Positions 25,708 to 33,805 are shown, numbered from the stretch's first letter. The stretch is DNA of 64,000 bases from RHLJ01 sp048058975 (GCA_048058975.1 JBLLNP010000007.1:62001-126000), one strand, 5' to 3'. Notes: generated from the letters alone by a model not told the origin. Translations and numbers: made by a program.

Positions 25708-26277
25708 CTAAAACAAACTCGTCTGCTCTTTGTCTTTTTTCTGAGCTTCTTCGATGCGGGGTTCTTCCGGAGTAGCGGGAGCCTCGCCAAGCATTTCGGG
25801 CATGAAGCGTTTTTCGTAAATACGCCGGGCAATCCCGTGCAATGCTTTTTCTCCTCTTGGTGTAATTCTTAAAAAACCGCTTTCATCTTCCGAAAGAAAA
25901 CCAAATGCACGGAGGTCGTTCACAATAAGGTAAGCGAGTTTTTCGGTTACTCCTGCATTCTTTTCTATAAACTCACGATGTGGAGTGTCTTCCTCACTTA
26001 AATACACCTGCCCAAGCACGTTCAGCTCAATATTTGTTAATGGGAATCCTTCGCTGCCTTTGGTAAGCAATTCATCCCACACATCCTGAGAGTAGAACAA
26101 GCCAAACCACCATTTGGCTTCTTTCATCAATTCCTGAGAATAAGCACAGGAAATATATTCTCCGGCTGGTGCTTTGCGAGGCTCTCCCCGACTCCTGTAC
26201 ATATTCACCATGGTTGCCAAATCCAGTTCATGGATGTTGGGCGGGTACTTAAAATGGAAGTTGCTTCGCTTTTGCAT
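25708..26277 (-). CDS. Hypothetical protein with winged-helix-like end
   Basis: Not assigned to a known family. 189 residues from the ATG at 26277 (MQKRSNFHFKYPPNIHELDL); a longer frame to 26364 begins inside a repeat and is rejected. Residues ~80-160 alternate helices and a short hairpin (FPLTNIELNVLGQVYLSEED, TEKLAYLIVNDLRAFGFLSE, GFLRITPRGEKALHGIARRI), which resembles a winged-helix DNA-binding fold of MarR/ArsR style; this is by eye only. The C-terminus is acidic and Pro/Glu-rich. It lies downstream of topA on the same strand with the second orphan gene 10 bases after it. Confidence 0.65.
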   Translation of the reverse strand: MQKRSNFHFKYPPNIHELDLATMVNMYRSRGEPRKAPAGEYISCAYSQELMKEAKWWFGLFYSQDVWDELLTKGSEGFPLTNIELNVLGQVYLSEEDTPHREFIEKNAGVTEKLAYLIVNDLRAFGFLSEDESGFLRITPRGEKALHGIARRIYEKRFMPEMLGEAPATPEEPRIEEAQKKDKEQTSLF

Positions 26278-26433
26278 GGTGGTTTTGTGGTATTTCAACG
26301 AAATTGCTTCGAAACAGGCTTCGCCGTATTTCTCGCAATGACCCTTCGTAGTGTCCGCCCGCAAAAAATTCTTCTTTGGTCAGCGGTCTTCCGTCCCAAC
26401 TAAAATACTTCCCGCAAGCGAGGCAGTCAACAG

Positions 26434-28974
26434 TTATCCTTTCTCGGCAATCAGATTTATGGCGTCCCCTAAATTGAACTTTGCAGGATCGGTATCTTTG
26501 GGAAGACCAATATTCTTTTTCCCGTGCTTTATGTACGGCCCGTATCGTCCGTCCATCACTTTAATCGGAAGATCGGTATCCGGGTGTTTACCCAAATCTT
26601 TTAGTTCAGAGCTTTTTCTGGATTTTGTTTTCTGATTAAGCAGCTCAACTGCTTCATCCAGTTCAATTTCCAATACATTTCCGTCTTTTGGGATGGATTT
26701 GAACTTTCCATCATGCACTACAAAAGGCCCAAATCGACCAACTCCTGCTTTTACTACTTTCCCGTCATCAGGATGTTCTCCCAAAGTTCTTGGCAGGCTC
26801 AATAATTTTACAGCCAAGTCCAGATCTACATCTTCAGGACTCATTCCGCGAAGCAGGGAACCTCTTTTTGGCTTTTTATTTTCTTCGGTTACTTCACCAA
26901 GCTGTACATACGGACCATATCTTCCGCTAAGTAAGAATATCGGAAGGCCTTCTTCGGGGTGAACACCAATCGGTTTGTCTTCTTCCTCAGAAAGCTTGAT
27001 CAATTCTTCCAGTTTTTCTACAGTCACATCGCTGGGATCCATATCTATAGGTAAGGAAGTAGAAACTTCTTCTCCATCTTTCATCATTTTGGCATAAGGG
27101 CCAAATCGTCCAACCGCTACTTTAATTCCTTCTAGTCCATCCAGAGGAAGATCGAGCAGCTTGGCTTTTTGCGGATCGATTTTATCCTCCTGGGTTTCCA
27201 CTTTGGCCTTCAGTCCGTTTTCACCTTTATAATAATCGTCGAGGTATTTCACAGGATCCACTGTTCCGGCAGCCACACCATCCAGTTTATCTTCAAGTGC
27301 AGAAGTGAAATCACTATTCACCAAATCAGGGAAATGCTCCTCCAGCAAAGAACTAACCGCGAAGGCAGTAAATGATGGTACCAGTGCTTTTCCATCCAGC
27401 TTGGCGTACCCGCGATCCTGAATGGTTGATATAACAGCGGCGTAAGTACTCGGGCGACCTACTCCACTTTTTTCTAATTCTTTAACCAGAGTTGCTTCGG
27501 TATATCGCGCCGGAGGTTTGGTTTCGTGGGAATTGAAGTTCAAGTCCTGAAGATCCGTACCATCTCCTTCTTTTAATTCGGGAAGAAAATTCTCCTGGTT
27601 TTCGAGTGCCGCTTCAGGATCGTCGCTTCCTTCCACATAAGCGCGGAAGAAACCGGGGAATAAAATTTTCTTACCACTGGCGCGGAAATCAGCTGAAGTC
27701 CCATTATTCTTTGCGGTGATGGTTACTCCGGTGAATTCCAGTTCCGCTTCTGCCATTTGTGTGGCTATAGTTCGCTTCCAGATCAGATCATAGAGTTTAT
27801 ATTCTCTGTCTTTCAAACCCGATTTCTCAGGTAAGATAAATTTAGAGCCGGATGGGCGGATGGCTTCGTGTGCTTCCTGAGCTGATTTTCCTTTTGCGGT
27901 ATAGTTCCGAACCCGCTCAAATAAATATTCTTCGCCATACATGGCAACTATTCCATCCCGGGCTGCATCAATGGCCTGACTGGACAATCGGGTGGAGTCG
28001 GTTCTCATGTACGTGATAAATCCCTTTTCATAGAGCTTCTGGGCAACACTCATTGTATCACGGGCAGACATTCCCAATTTCCGGTTTGCTTCCTGCTGTA
28101 ATGTGGAAGTGATAAACGGAGGCGAAGGATTTCGTTTCTGTATATTTACCTCAACATTCGTCACCGACCAGTTCGCAGCTTTCAAATCATCAACCAGTGC
28201 GCTCGCTTTTTCTTCATCGAGCAAAACCACCGAATCCGGTTTTTTCAGCTTTCCGGTGTTCTCATCAAAATCTTTACCGCTTGCAATGCGCTTATCGTTT
28301 AGATGTGTAAGGTCGGCTTTGAACTCATCATTTTGTCCGGACTTTTGGAGTATCGCCTGTAAATCGTAATAGGTTCCGCTTTTAAATTTCATACGCTCAC
28401 GCTCACGCTCTACCAGAAACTCAACCGCTACCGATTGAACACGTCCGGCAGATAAACCCGGGGAAATCTTCTTCCATAGTAAAGGTGAAACGGTATATCC
28501 CGCCAGTCGATCGAGAATTCGTCTCGTTTCCTGCGCGAATACCAGGTTCATATCAATATCGCGGGTATTTTCCAGTGCATTCTGAACCGCTTCTTTGGTG
28601 ATCTCCCGGAATACCATTCGTTTCACCGGAACTTTTGGCTTCAATACTTCCAGTAAATGCCATGATATCGCTTCTCCTTCACGATCCTCATCTGTTGCGA
28701 GAATCAATTCATCAACATCTTTAAGCTTGTCTTTTAGTCTCTTTACGATCTTCTTCTTATCTGGCGGGATAACATAAATGGCGTAGTATCGGTCATCGGG
28801 ATTGATCCCCAATGTAGCCCAGGATTCCTTTTTGTATTTCGCCGGAATCATTTTAGCAGAAGCAGGAAGGTCACGAATATGCCCCATCGACGAATCAACA
28901 TCATAGCCTTTCGGCAGATACTTGCTGATTGTTTTGGTTTTTGTTGGTGACTCTACAATTACGAGACTTTTCAT
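26434..28974 (-). CDS. topA: DNA topoisomerase I
   Basis: Type IA topoisomerase that relaxes negative supercoils. From the ATG at 28974 (MKSLVIVESPTKTKTI), 846 residues; a TTG two codons upstream is less likely. Toprim domain with the Glu of VESP and DEDREGEAISWHL; catalytic Tyr in GFITYMRTDSTRLS near residue 320; KSGVGRPSTYAAVISTIQDR. Instead of cysteine zinc ribbons, the C-terminal ~240 residues carry four repeats of the topo C-terminal type: VGRFGPYAKMMKDG, LSGRYGPYVQLGE, VGRFGPFVVHDG and MDGRYGPYIKHGKKNIGLP. That four-repeat, zinc-free tail is common in Bacteroidota-type TopA. A peroxiredoxin gene lies 12 bases upstream on the same strand. Confidence 0.97.
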   Translation of the reverse strand: MKSLVIVESPTKTKTISKYLPKGYDVDSSMGHIRDLPASAKMIPAKYKKESWATLGINPDDRYYAIYVIPPDKKKIVKRLKDKLKDVDELILATDEDREGEAISWHLLEVLKPKVPVKRMVFREITKEAVQNALENTRDIDMNLVFAQETRRILDRLAGYTVSPLLWKKISPGLSAGRVQSVAVEFLVERERERMKFKSGTYYDLQAILQKSGQNDEFKADLTHLNDKRIASGKDFDENTGKLKKPDSVVLLDEEKASALVDDLKAANWSVTNVEVNIQKRNPSPPFITSTLQQEANRKLGMSARDTMSVAQKLYEKGFITYMRTDSTRLSSQAIDAARDGIVAMYGEEYLFERVRNYTAKGKSAQEAHEAIRPSGSKFILPEKSGLKDREYKLYDLIWKRTIATQMAEAELEFTGVTITAKNNGTSADFRASGKKILFPGFFRAYVEGSDDPEAALENQENFLPELKEGDGTDLQDLNFNSHETKPPARYTEATLVKELEKSGVGRPSTYAAVISTIQDRGYAKLDGKALVPSFTAFAVSSLLEEHFPDLVNSDFTSALEDKLDGVAAGTVDPVKYLDDYYKGENGLKAKVETQEDKIDPQKAKLLDLPLDGLEGIKVAVGRFGPYAKMMKDGEEVSTSLPIDMDPSDVTVEKLEELIKLSEEEDKPIGVHPEEGLPIFLLSGRYGPYVQLGEVTEENKKPKRGSLLRGMSPEDVDLDLAVKLLSLPRTLGEHPDDGKVVKAGVGRFGPFVVHDGKFKSIPKDGNVLEIELDEAVELLNQKTKSRKSSELKDLGKHPDTDLPIKVMDGRYGPYIKHGKKNIGLPKDTDPAKFNLGDAINLIAEKG

Positions 28975-28986
28975 GTACAAACAGTA

Positions 28987-29463
28987 TTAATTCAACTCAT
29001 TTACAAGAGCCTTCAACTCCTCTGCATGAGCTTTGGTATCGATTTTTTCGATGACGCCCAAAATAGTACCATCTGTATCAATAACAAAGGCTGAACGTGA
29101 CGGACCTGTAAAAGTCTTTCCATACATCTGCTTTTCGATAATGGAATTGGTCGCCTCAGAGAATTTATAATCCGGATCAGAAGCCAACATATAATTTATT
29201 CCGTGCTTCTTCGCATAGTTTTGATGTGATTTGCATCCGTCTTTGCTGATTGCCAATACATTATATCCTTTCTTTTCAAACCAATCAGAATGTTCAGCCA
29301 AATCCACCGTTTGCCGATCACAGCTTGAGGTATTGTTCTTCATATATACCGAGACGATGGTGGGCTTATCCAACAATTCTGAGAATGTAACTTCCTGTTC
29401 TTCTCCATCCTTCACTACTTTAAATGTGAAGTCGGTATTCATTTTTGCACCTGTCTTAATCAT
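28987..29463 (-). CDS. Peroxiredoxin (AhpC/TSA, BCP-like)
   Basis: Thiol peroxidase of the AhpC/TSA family, about 158 residues from the ATG at 29463. The reading frame extends to 29592, but the extra N-terminus is translated from an interspersed GTCAT...ATGAC repeat and is not real. The peroxidatic Cys is ~residue 48 in YMKNNTSSCDRQTVD (Thr three residues before Cys, as in the family). A second Cys in SKDGCKSHQNYAKKHGINYM could be the resolving one. TGPSRSAFVIDTDGTILGVI closes the fold. Likely reduces peroxides in the cytosol. It sits 12 bases upstream of topA on the same strand. Confidence 0.88.
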   Translation of the reverse strand: MIKTGAKMNTDFTFKVVKDGEEQEVTFSELLDKPTIVSVYMKNNTSSCDRQTVDLAEHSDWFEKKGYNVLAISKDGCKSHQNYAKKHGINYMLASDPDYKFSEATNSIIEKQMYGKTFTGPSRSAFVIDTDGTILGVIEKIDTKAHAEELKALVNELN

Positions 29464-29481
29464 AGTCTTTTTATTTAAGAA

Positions 29482-29588
29482 GTCATTCTGAGCGAAGCGA
29501 AGAATCTGCATAAAGTACTTCAACACACCAAAGCTGTGCAGTTCCTTAGGCGGCAGCCTGTCTGCTGACAGGCAGGCTTCAGGATGAC
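29482..29588. repeat. GTCATTCTG...CAGGATGAC interspersed element
   Basis: About 107 bases with imperfect terminal inverted repeats (GTCATTCTG at 29482, CAGGATGAC at 29580-29588). Internal hairpins include CCTGTC-TGCT-GACAGG. It lies between the peroxiredoxin and OsmC genes and creates a false N-terminal extension of the former. Confidence 0.7.
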
Positions 29589-29599
29589 TCATATTATGT

Positions 29600-30076
29600 T
29601 TACTCAGTTTGTACTTTATAATTTGAGTTATGCTGAACCGGAAAATTGCATGAGTTCGCGATAAAGCACATCTGATTTGCCTTGTGATGAAGGGAATCGA
29701 GTTTGGCAGCCATTCGTTCCTCCTTAACTGTTACAACCGGGTTTAAACTAACCTTCGTAAACCTTCCTCTACCGTCTTTTTCTTCGGTCATGATTCCGTG
29801 TGCCTCATCCACATACTCGATAACTATCACTCCTTCCACTGAACACAGATGCAAAAACCAAAGCATGTGACAGGAAGAAAGAGAAGCCAAAAAAAGTTCT
29901 TCCGGATTGTGTTTAGCAGGATCTCCTCTAAAAGAAGGATCTGATGAAGCTTCCATTTCTGCTTTCCCGTCAATTTTTATAGAATGACTTCGCTCATAGC
30001 TTTTATAGCCTGAGGTCCCTTCACCCAGGTTTCCCGTCCATTCAATTGTAGCTTGATAGTTATGTTTTTTGCACAT
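29600..30076 (-). CDS. OsmC family peroxiredoxin-like protein
   Basis: OsmC/Ohr-type protein, usually a cysteine-based organic hydroperoxide reductase. 158 residues from the ATG at 30076 (MCKKHNYQATIEWTGNLGEG); upstream codons come from a repeat. Two family cysteines are present: the first in FLASLSSCHMLWFLHLCSVE, the second in QMCFIANSCNFPVQHN. NPEELFLASLSSCHMLWFLH is the family core. It and the adjacent peroxiredoxin both face the same way with only a repeat element between them, so both may serve peroxide defence; shared regulation is inference. Confidence 0.88.
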   Translation of the reverse strand: MCKKHNYQATIEWTGNLGEGTSGYKSYERSHSIKIDGKAEMEASSDPSFRGDPAKHNPEELFLASLSSCHMLWFLHLCSVEGVIVIEYVDEAHGIMTEEKDGRGRFTKVSLNPVVTVKEERMAAKLDSLHHKANQMCFIANSCNFPVQHNSNYKVQTE

Positions 30077-30089
30077 TTCTCTTTTGGTT

Positions 30090-30237
30090 GTCATCCTGAG
30101 CGCTACTAAAATTAAGCAAAACAAAAGTAGAAGTCGCGAAGGATATCAAATCGGAATTTTATTTCCGAACAAACCACGTTTGATACCTTTCGCTGGAAAA
30201 CAACTCCTCCAAATATTTTTGGGGAGCTCAAGATGAC
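30090..30237. repeat. GTCATCCTGAG...CTCAAGATGAC element
   Basis: About 148 bases with matching ends (GTCATCCTGAG and CTCAAGATGAC) and an inner inverted pair CGAAGGATATCAAA / TTTGATACCTTTCG. No coding capacity. It lies in the gap between the OsmC gene and the small plus-strand gene. Confidence 0.7.
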
Positions 30238-30313
30238 AGCCAGATTGATTATTTCAGTTGATAGTTATGTTCTTTCATGGTTATTTACGGTTGGCTTTGA
30301 AACTAACTAATTC

Positions 30314-30550
30314 ATGAATATGAAAGATTATTCTCAATACCATTACATGGAATTGTATGATATGTTAAACCATATCAATCCGTATAAATATCCTGAGCGA
30401 ATTCAGGAGGTTGAAAAAGAGTTGGAACTAAGAAAAGAAAAAGGAGAAATCCCTACAAAATTAGTTCCGGAAATAGACTGGAGTCCATTCAAATTTTGGA
30501 AACGAAAGAAGAAGTTGCTCGCCTCAGATGCTGAATCAAGTTCAGCATGA
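30314..30550 (+). CDS. Small hypothetical protein
   Basis: 78 residues, no family recognised. It begins MNMKDYSQYHYMELYDMLNH, then INPYKYPERIQEVEKELELR, a probable pair of helices with a central YPERIQEVEKE motif of the kind seen in small conserved Bacteroidota proteins. The end is basic (FKFWKRKKKLL). The last residues ASDAESSSA are translated from a GCTGAATC..GTTCAGC hairpin repeat, so the repeat has probably replaced the original C-terminus. ATG at 30314. It stands alone between repeat elements. I believe it is a gene, but it is short. Confidence 0.55.
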   Translation: MNMKDYSQYHYMELYDMLNHINPYKYPERIQEVEKELELRKEKGEIPTKLVPEIDWSPFKFWKRKKKLLASDAESSSA

Positions 30551-30578
30551 CAACTGAATAAATGATAGCAAGAGTTTT

Positions 30579-30686
30579 GACCTCCTCTGTCTCCTCCTTC
30601 AAAAGGAGGAGAACTCTTTCATCTGTTTCGGAATAGTTTATAAAGTCTCCCTCTCCTTGAGAAGGAGAGGGAACAAGGGTGAGGTC
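30579..30686. repeat. GACCTC...GAGGTC double-hairpin element
   Basis: Short inverted ends GACCTC (30579-30584) and GAGGTC (30681-30686) enclose two strong hairpins: CTCCTCCTT/AAGGAGGAG (30591-30611) and TCCCTCTCCTT/AAGGAGAGGGA (30648-30672). Same architecture as the element at 45047-45126. Confidence 0.75.
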
Positions 30687-30695
30687 GCACAAGGA

Positions 30696-31262
30696 TCAAG
30701 AATACGGACTCAACAAAAACTTAGCTACCGCTGCCACCACCAACGAGTGATCTACTTCTCCTTTTCCAACCATCTCTAAAAACTCAACCAAAGGCATCAC
30801 GTGTACATGAATGCGTTCGTTTCCATCTAATTGCTGCTCTTTTACTTTTTTGCAGTTTCGAATCAGGTAGGTATGGGTGTAATTGCTTTGCATCGCGGGA
30901 TTTGAGCTTACATTCCCAAGATAAATACATTCATCCCCTTCAAAACCTGTCTCCTCCAGTAATTCTCTTTTGGATGATTCCAACGGACTTTCGCCCGGAT
31001 CACACACTCCGCCAGGTAATTCTAAGGTAGGTTTTTCAGTTCCATAGCGATACTGCTCAACCAATACGATTTCGTTATCGGGAGTAAGGGCAATCACATT
31101 AATCCAGTCCGGAGCTTCCAAAATGGAAAAGGTGGCAGAATGATTTTCGGATGCAATCTTCATATCGCGTTTTAAAACCTTGAAGATATTCGTCGTATAT
31201 TCCACCCGTTCATCGGTGGTTACCCACGGTTCGATGGTATAATTAAAAGCCTTTTTGCCCAT
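30696..31262 (-). CDS. Nudix hydrolase (ADP-ribose pyrophosphatase-like)
   Basis: Nucleotide-diphosphate hydrolase, 188 residues. The Nudix box GX5EX7REUXEEXGU is complete: GGVCDPGESPLESSKRELLE followed by ETGFEG. The preceding VVEQYRYG-type strand (VLVEQYRYGTEKPTLELPGG) and the trailing NPAMQSNYTHTYLI point to the ADP-ribose/nucleotide-sugar pyrophosphatase group. Its ATG (31260-31262) overlaps the ATG of the divergent AMP nucleosidase gene, so the two genes share the bases CATG and have no intergenic promoter region. Both products act on adenine nucleotides or their derivatives, a possible functional link (inference). Confidence 0.9.
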   Translation of the reverse strand: MGKKAFNYTIEPWVTTDERVEYTTNIFKVLKRDMKIASENHSATFSILEAPDWINVIALTPDNEIVLVEQYRYGTEKPTLELPGGVCDPGESPLESSKRELLEETGFEGDECIYLGNVSSNPAMQSNYTHTYLIRNCKKVKEQQLDGNERIHVHVMPLVEFLEMVGKGEVDHSLVVAAVAKFLLSPYS

Positions 31263-32445
31263 GTCTGATTCGATGCATTTAATTCATTCTGATTTTTCTT
31301 CCCCTGAAGAACTCGCCAAAGCTACGGAAAAAGCCTGCGACCTGATGGAGGAAATTTATGCCAAAGGGATGTATCCCAAAATGATTGTTCATCGGGAATA
31401 TTCGGAACACAACCCGAATATAAAAGGCGAAATGGCTCAACCCAAAGCATTCCGGTGGTATCTTAAAAGAGAGATTAAACGGCTAATTTCGAAAAATGCG
31501 GATATCGAAATAAAACCATCAAGGCCTGTTATTCCCCTCAACGATCCAAAATTAATGGAACATACCGATGAGGAAGAGTGGGATTTCACCAAAAAGAAGA
31601 TGTTTCTTTTCTCTCCTGAAAGGGTTGATATTTCTTTAAACAGGCTTTCACATTATACCGGAACCGATCCCTGTGATTTTCAGCGATACATTCTGTTTAC
31701 GAATTATGCGATGCATATAGAGGTTTTCCTTGAGAAATACCCTGATTGTGTAAAACCTGTGCGTGATGGTGTACAGATGCCCGCGTATCATTTTAAATTA
31801 GACGACAACAGTGGAATTACACTTATCAATATCGGAGTGGGACCTTCAAACGCTAAAACCATCACCGACCATGTGGCGGTTCTTCGCCCTGATGCTATGA
31901 TTATGGTGGGGCATTGCGGCGGACTTCGAAACCATCAGGAAATCGGGGACTTTGTTCTTGCAAACAGTTATTTCCGGGATGATAAGGTATTGGATGGGCT
32001 TTTTCCGATAGGTACGCCAGTAATTCCTAATTATTTGCTAAATCTTTATTTAAAAGAAGCGCTCGATTCCCATGGGTTAAAACACCGTATTGGAACGGTA
32101 TTTACTACCGGAAACAGAAACTGGGAGTTTTCCGCGAAGCATACCGTACGTCTAATACATCAAAGTCGTAGTTTAGCGATTGATATGGAGTCAGCTACGG
32201 TTGCAACTAATGGATTCAGGTACCGGGTTCCTCACGCCACACTGCTTTCGGTAAGTGACAAGCCCCTTCACGGAAAGCCGAAATTAACGGATGCCGCCCA
32301 AAAGTTTTATCAAAACTCGAAAGAACTTCATCTACAGATCGTAATTGATACCATTAAGCTTGTTAAGTCTAATTTCCCAAATGGATTGCCAAACTCCAGC
32401 ATCCGCGCCTTCAACGAACCGTTGATGGAAGCAGGGGAAGATTAG
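31261..32445 (+). CDS. amn: AMP nucleosidase
   Basis: Cleaves AMP to adenine and ribose 5-phosphate in purine salvage and pool control. Two domains: an N-terminal AMN-specific part (about 1-160, MYPKMIVHREYSEHNPNIKG) and a C-terminal phosphorylase-type nucleoside-binding part (INIGVGPSNAKTITDHVAVL, MIMVGHCGGLRNHQEIGDFV, AIDMESATVATNGFRYRVPH). 394 residues, shorter than E. coli Amn (484) but the normal size in Bacteroidota. The start is the ATG at 31261; TTG at 31255 is the alternative. The start codon overlaps that of the divergent Nudix gene, so its promoter must lie inside that gene. Confidence 0.93.
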   Translation: MSDSMHLIHSDFSSPEELAKATEKACDLMEEIYAKGMYPKMIVHREYSEHNPNIKGEMAQPKAFRWYLKREIKRLISKNADIEIKPSRPVIPLNDPKLMEHTDEEEWDFTKKKMFLFSPERVDISLNRLSHYTGTDPCDFQRYILFTNYAMHIEVFLEKYPDCVKPVRDGVQMPAYHFKLDDNSGITLINIGVGPSNAKTITDHVAVLRPDAMIMVGHCGGLRNHQEIGDFVLANSYFRDDKVLDGLFPIGTPVIPNYLLNLYLKEALDSHGLKHRIGTVFTTGNRNWEFSAKHTVRLIHQSRSLAIDMESATVATNGFRYRVPHATLLSVSDKPLHGKPKLTDAAQKFYQNSKELHLQIVIDTIKLVKSNFPNGLPNSSIRAFNEPLMEAGED

Positions 32446-32598
32446 CGATTGTCGAATCGAGAATTCAGATTTACGATTTAAGAAAGTTCTCAAATCTTAA
32501 CTCCTTGCTCTTCAATCTTACTTCATCCTCAAAATCTTTTTTTTTGTAAGGAATTCTCTTCTCCACGGTCTTACATGTAAAAAATATGTGTAATACTT

Positions 32599-33333
32599 AT
32601 GGATATAACAATTTACTCCCCCGAAGAAACTTTTTCTGCCAATGATTTTCTGAACCGCTCGGTAAAGGATATGCGGCCTGATGAACAGCCTCGTGAAAAG
32701 CTGATGAAATATGGCGCTGGATCGCTTTCAGATTCTGAACTGCTCGCAATTCTGCTCCGAACCGGAACAAAGAAACTGAATGTAATAGAAACCTCCAGAG
32801 CCTTGCTCGATCATTTTGGAGGATTACATTCGCTCATCAAAAAAGAATGGAATGAACTTAGTGTAATTCCCGGAATTGCAAAGGTAAAAGCCATCACCCT
32901 GGAAGCCGCTTTTGAACTCGCTCGCCGAATCCAGGTAGCAGGACTCGGGGATGAAATACAAATTACCAGTCCGGAAGATGCCGCTGCTTTCTTTGGTCCC
33001 AAACTTCGGCACCTGAACAAAGAAGTGTTTACGGTAGCTTTCCTGAATAACAAAAAAGTAATGACCGGATTTCAGCAAATCAGTTCCGGAGGAAGCAATG
33101 CCACCATTGTTGAGCCGGCCGAGGTACTCCGGCAAGCCATCATCAATCAGGCGAATTCAATTATTCTGATACACAATCACCCTTCAGGAAGAACGGAAGC
33201 ATCCACTGCAGATGTAACTCTAACCAAACGCATCTCCGAATCGGGAAAACTCCTTGGCATCCCTGTTGATGATCACATCATTATTGCAGGCTATGAGTTT
33301 GTAAGCTTAAGAGCGGAGCGGCTTTTTAATTGA
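32599..33333 (+). CDS. radC: RadC family protein (JAMM metalloprotein)
   Basis: 244 residues. N-terminal helix-hairpin-helix part (MRPDEQPREKLMKYGAGSLS, DSELLAILLRTGTKKLNVIE, IPGIAKVKAITLEAAFELAR) and a C-terminal JAMM/MPN+ domain with the metal motif IHNHPSGRTEASTADVTLTK. Long linked to DNA repair, but its true role is still debated. ATG at 32599. The stop codon lies inside a 22-bp perfect palindrome (33323-33344) that merges into the left inverted repeat of the next element. A 150-base gap with no gene separates it from amn. Confidence 0.94.
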   Translation: MDITIYSPEETFSANDFLNRSVKDMRPDEQPREKLMKYGAGSLSDSELLAILLRTGTKKLNVIETSRALLDHFGGLHSLIKKEWNELSVIPGIAKVKAITLEAAFELARRIQVAGLGDEIQITSPEDAAAFFGPKLRHLNKEVFTVAFLNNKKVMTGFQQISSGGSNATIVEPAEVLRQAIINQANSIILIHNHPSGRTEASTADVTLTKRISESGKLLGIPVDDHIIIAGYEFVSLRAERLFN

Positions 33334-33344
33334 TCAATTAAAAA
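33323..33344. repeat. 22-bp palindrome across the radC stop
   Basis: TTTTTAATTGA followed by its exact reverse complement TCAATTAAAAA. It covers the radC stop (TGA 33331-33333) and could act as a weak terminator. It touches the left inverted repeat of the four-helix-bundle element. Confidence 0.8.
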
Positions 33345-33754
33345 TTAGGAATAGTTGAATTAGGAATATGAAAGAAGGAAACGTTGTTCAGATAAAAAGC
33401 TATGAATTTGCATTAAGGGTTGTCAGATTGCACCGCTTTTTGGTTGAAAACTATAAAGAATATGATATTTCAAGACAGATTCTGAGATCAGGAACCTCTA
33501 TTGGTGCAAATATTGAAGAAGCTATTGGCGGTACAACTAAAAGGGATTTCAAACATAAACTGAGTATCTCTTATCGAGAAGCGAGAGAGTCTCATTTCTG
33601 GATCCGGCTGCTAAGAGATTCAGATTATATTTCTAAAGAACAGGCTGCTTCTCTTCTCAAAGATTGCGATGAACTACTAAAGATTCTCGGAACAATCATC
33701 AAAACTACTAAACAGACTCTGTAGATTATGTTCCTAATTCAACTATTCCTAATT
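33343..33754. mobile_element. Inverted-repeat-bounded four-helix-bundle unit
   Basis: Bases 33343-33366 and 33731-33754 are perfect 24-bp inverted repeats built from ATTAGGAAT blocks (left reads AATTAGGAAT, then AGTTGAATTAGGAA). They enclose exactly one gene with 1 base (left) and 6 bases (right) to spare. No clear target-site duplication is seen. The layout suggests a small mobile or stem-forming unit like the S23-type intervening sequences of rRNA genes; mobility is inference. Confidence 0.6.
33368..33724 (+). CDS. Four helix bundle protein (S23/IVS type)
   Basis: 118-residue protein of the four-helix-bundle family first seen as ORFs in 23S rRNA intervening sequences and related to the Avd accessory protein of diversity-generating retroelements. 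Motifs: IKSYEFALRVVRLHRFLVEN, ISRQILRSGTSIGANIEEAI, GGTTKRDFKHKLSISYREAR, ESHFWIRLLRDSDYI and a final amphipathic helix. ATG at 33368, one base inside a perfect inverted repeat that recurs after the stop. No reverse transcriptase or variable repeat is nearby, so it is not part of a visible DGR. The biological role of stand-alone copies is unknown; the family call is strong. Confidence 0.9.
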   Translation: MKEGNVVQIKSYEFALRVVRLHRFLVENYKEYDISRQILRSGTSIGANIEEAIGGTTKRDFKHKLSISYREARESHFWIRLLRDSDYISKEQAASLLKDCDELLKILGTIIKTTKQTL

Positions 33755-33772
33755 CCTAATTCTGATTTCTCT

Positions 33773-33780
33773 TATCTTTG
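33773..33780 (+). promoter_or_regulatory. Possible -7 promoter element for argS
   Basis: TATCTTTG matches the Bacteroidota TAnnTTTG -7 consensus and lies 25 bases before the argS ATG. No good -33 TTTG is visible at the expected distance, so support is moderate. Confidence 0.35.
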
Positions 33781-33805
33781 AATCGAATCAGAAACAGACC
33801 GAAGA

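Noticed and set aside
25698..25832. Upstream extension of the hypothetical gene at 25230-25697
   Set aside because: It runs through the coding region of the neighbouring gene in another frame; the ATG at 25697 gives a sensible gene with a 10-base gap.
26278..26433. Minus-strand stretch after the topA stop reading TVDCLACGKYFSWDGRPLTK, like half a zinc ribbon
   Set aside because: No start codon in frame, only one Cys-x2-Cys pair, and it runs into a GTCATTGCGAG-type repeat; could be a gene remnant but too weak to call.
29464..29592. N-terminal extension of the peroxiredoxin (reads SHPEACLSADRLPP)
   Set aside because: It is the translation of an interspersed GTCAT...ATGAC repeat; family alignment starts at the ATG at 29463.
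30077..30124. N-terminal extension of the OsmC protein
   Set aside because: The codons come from the end of a repeat element; the conserved domain begins at MCKKHNYQ.
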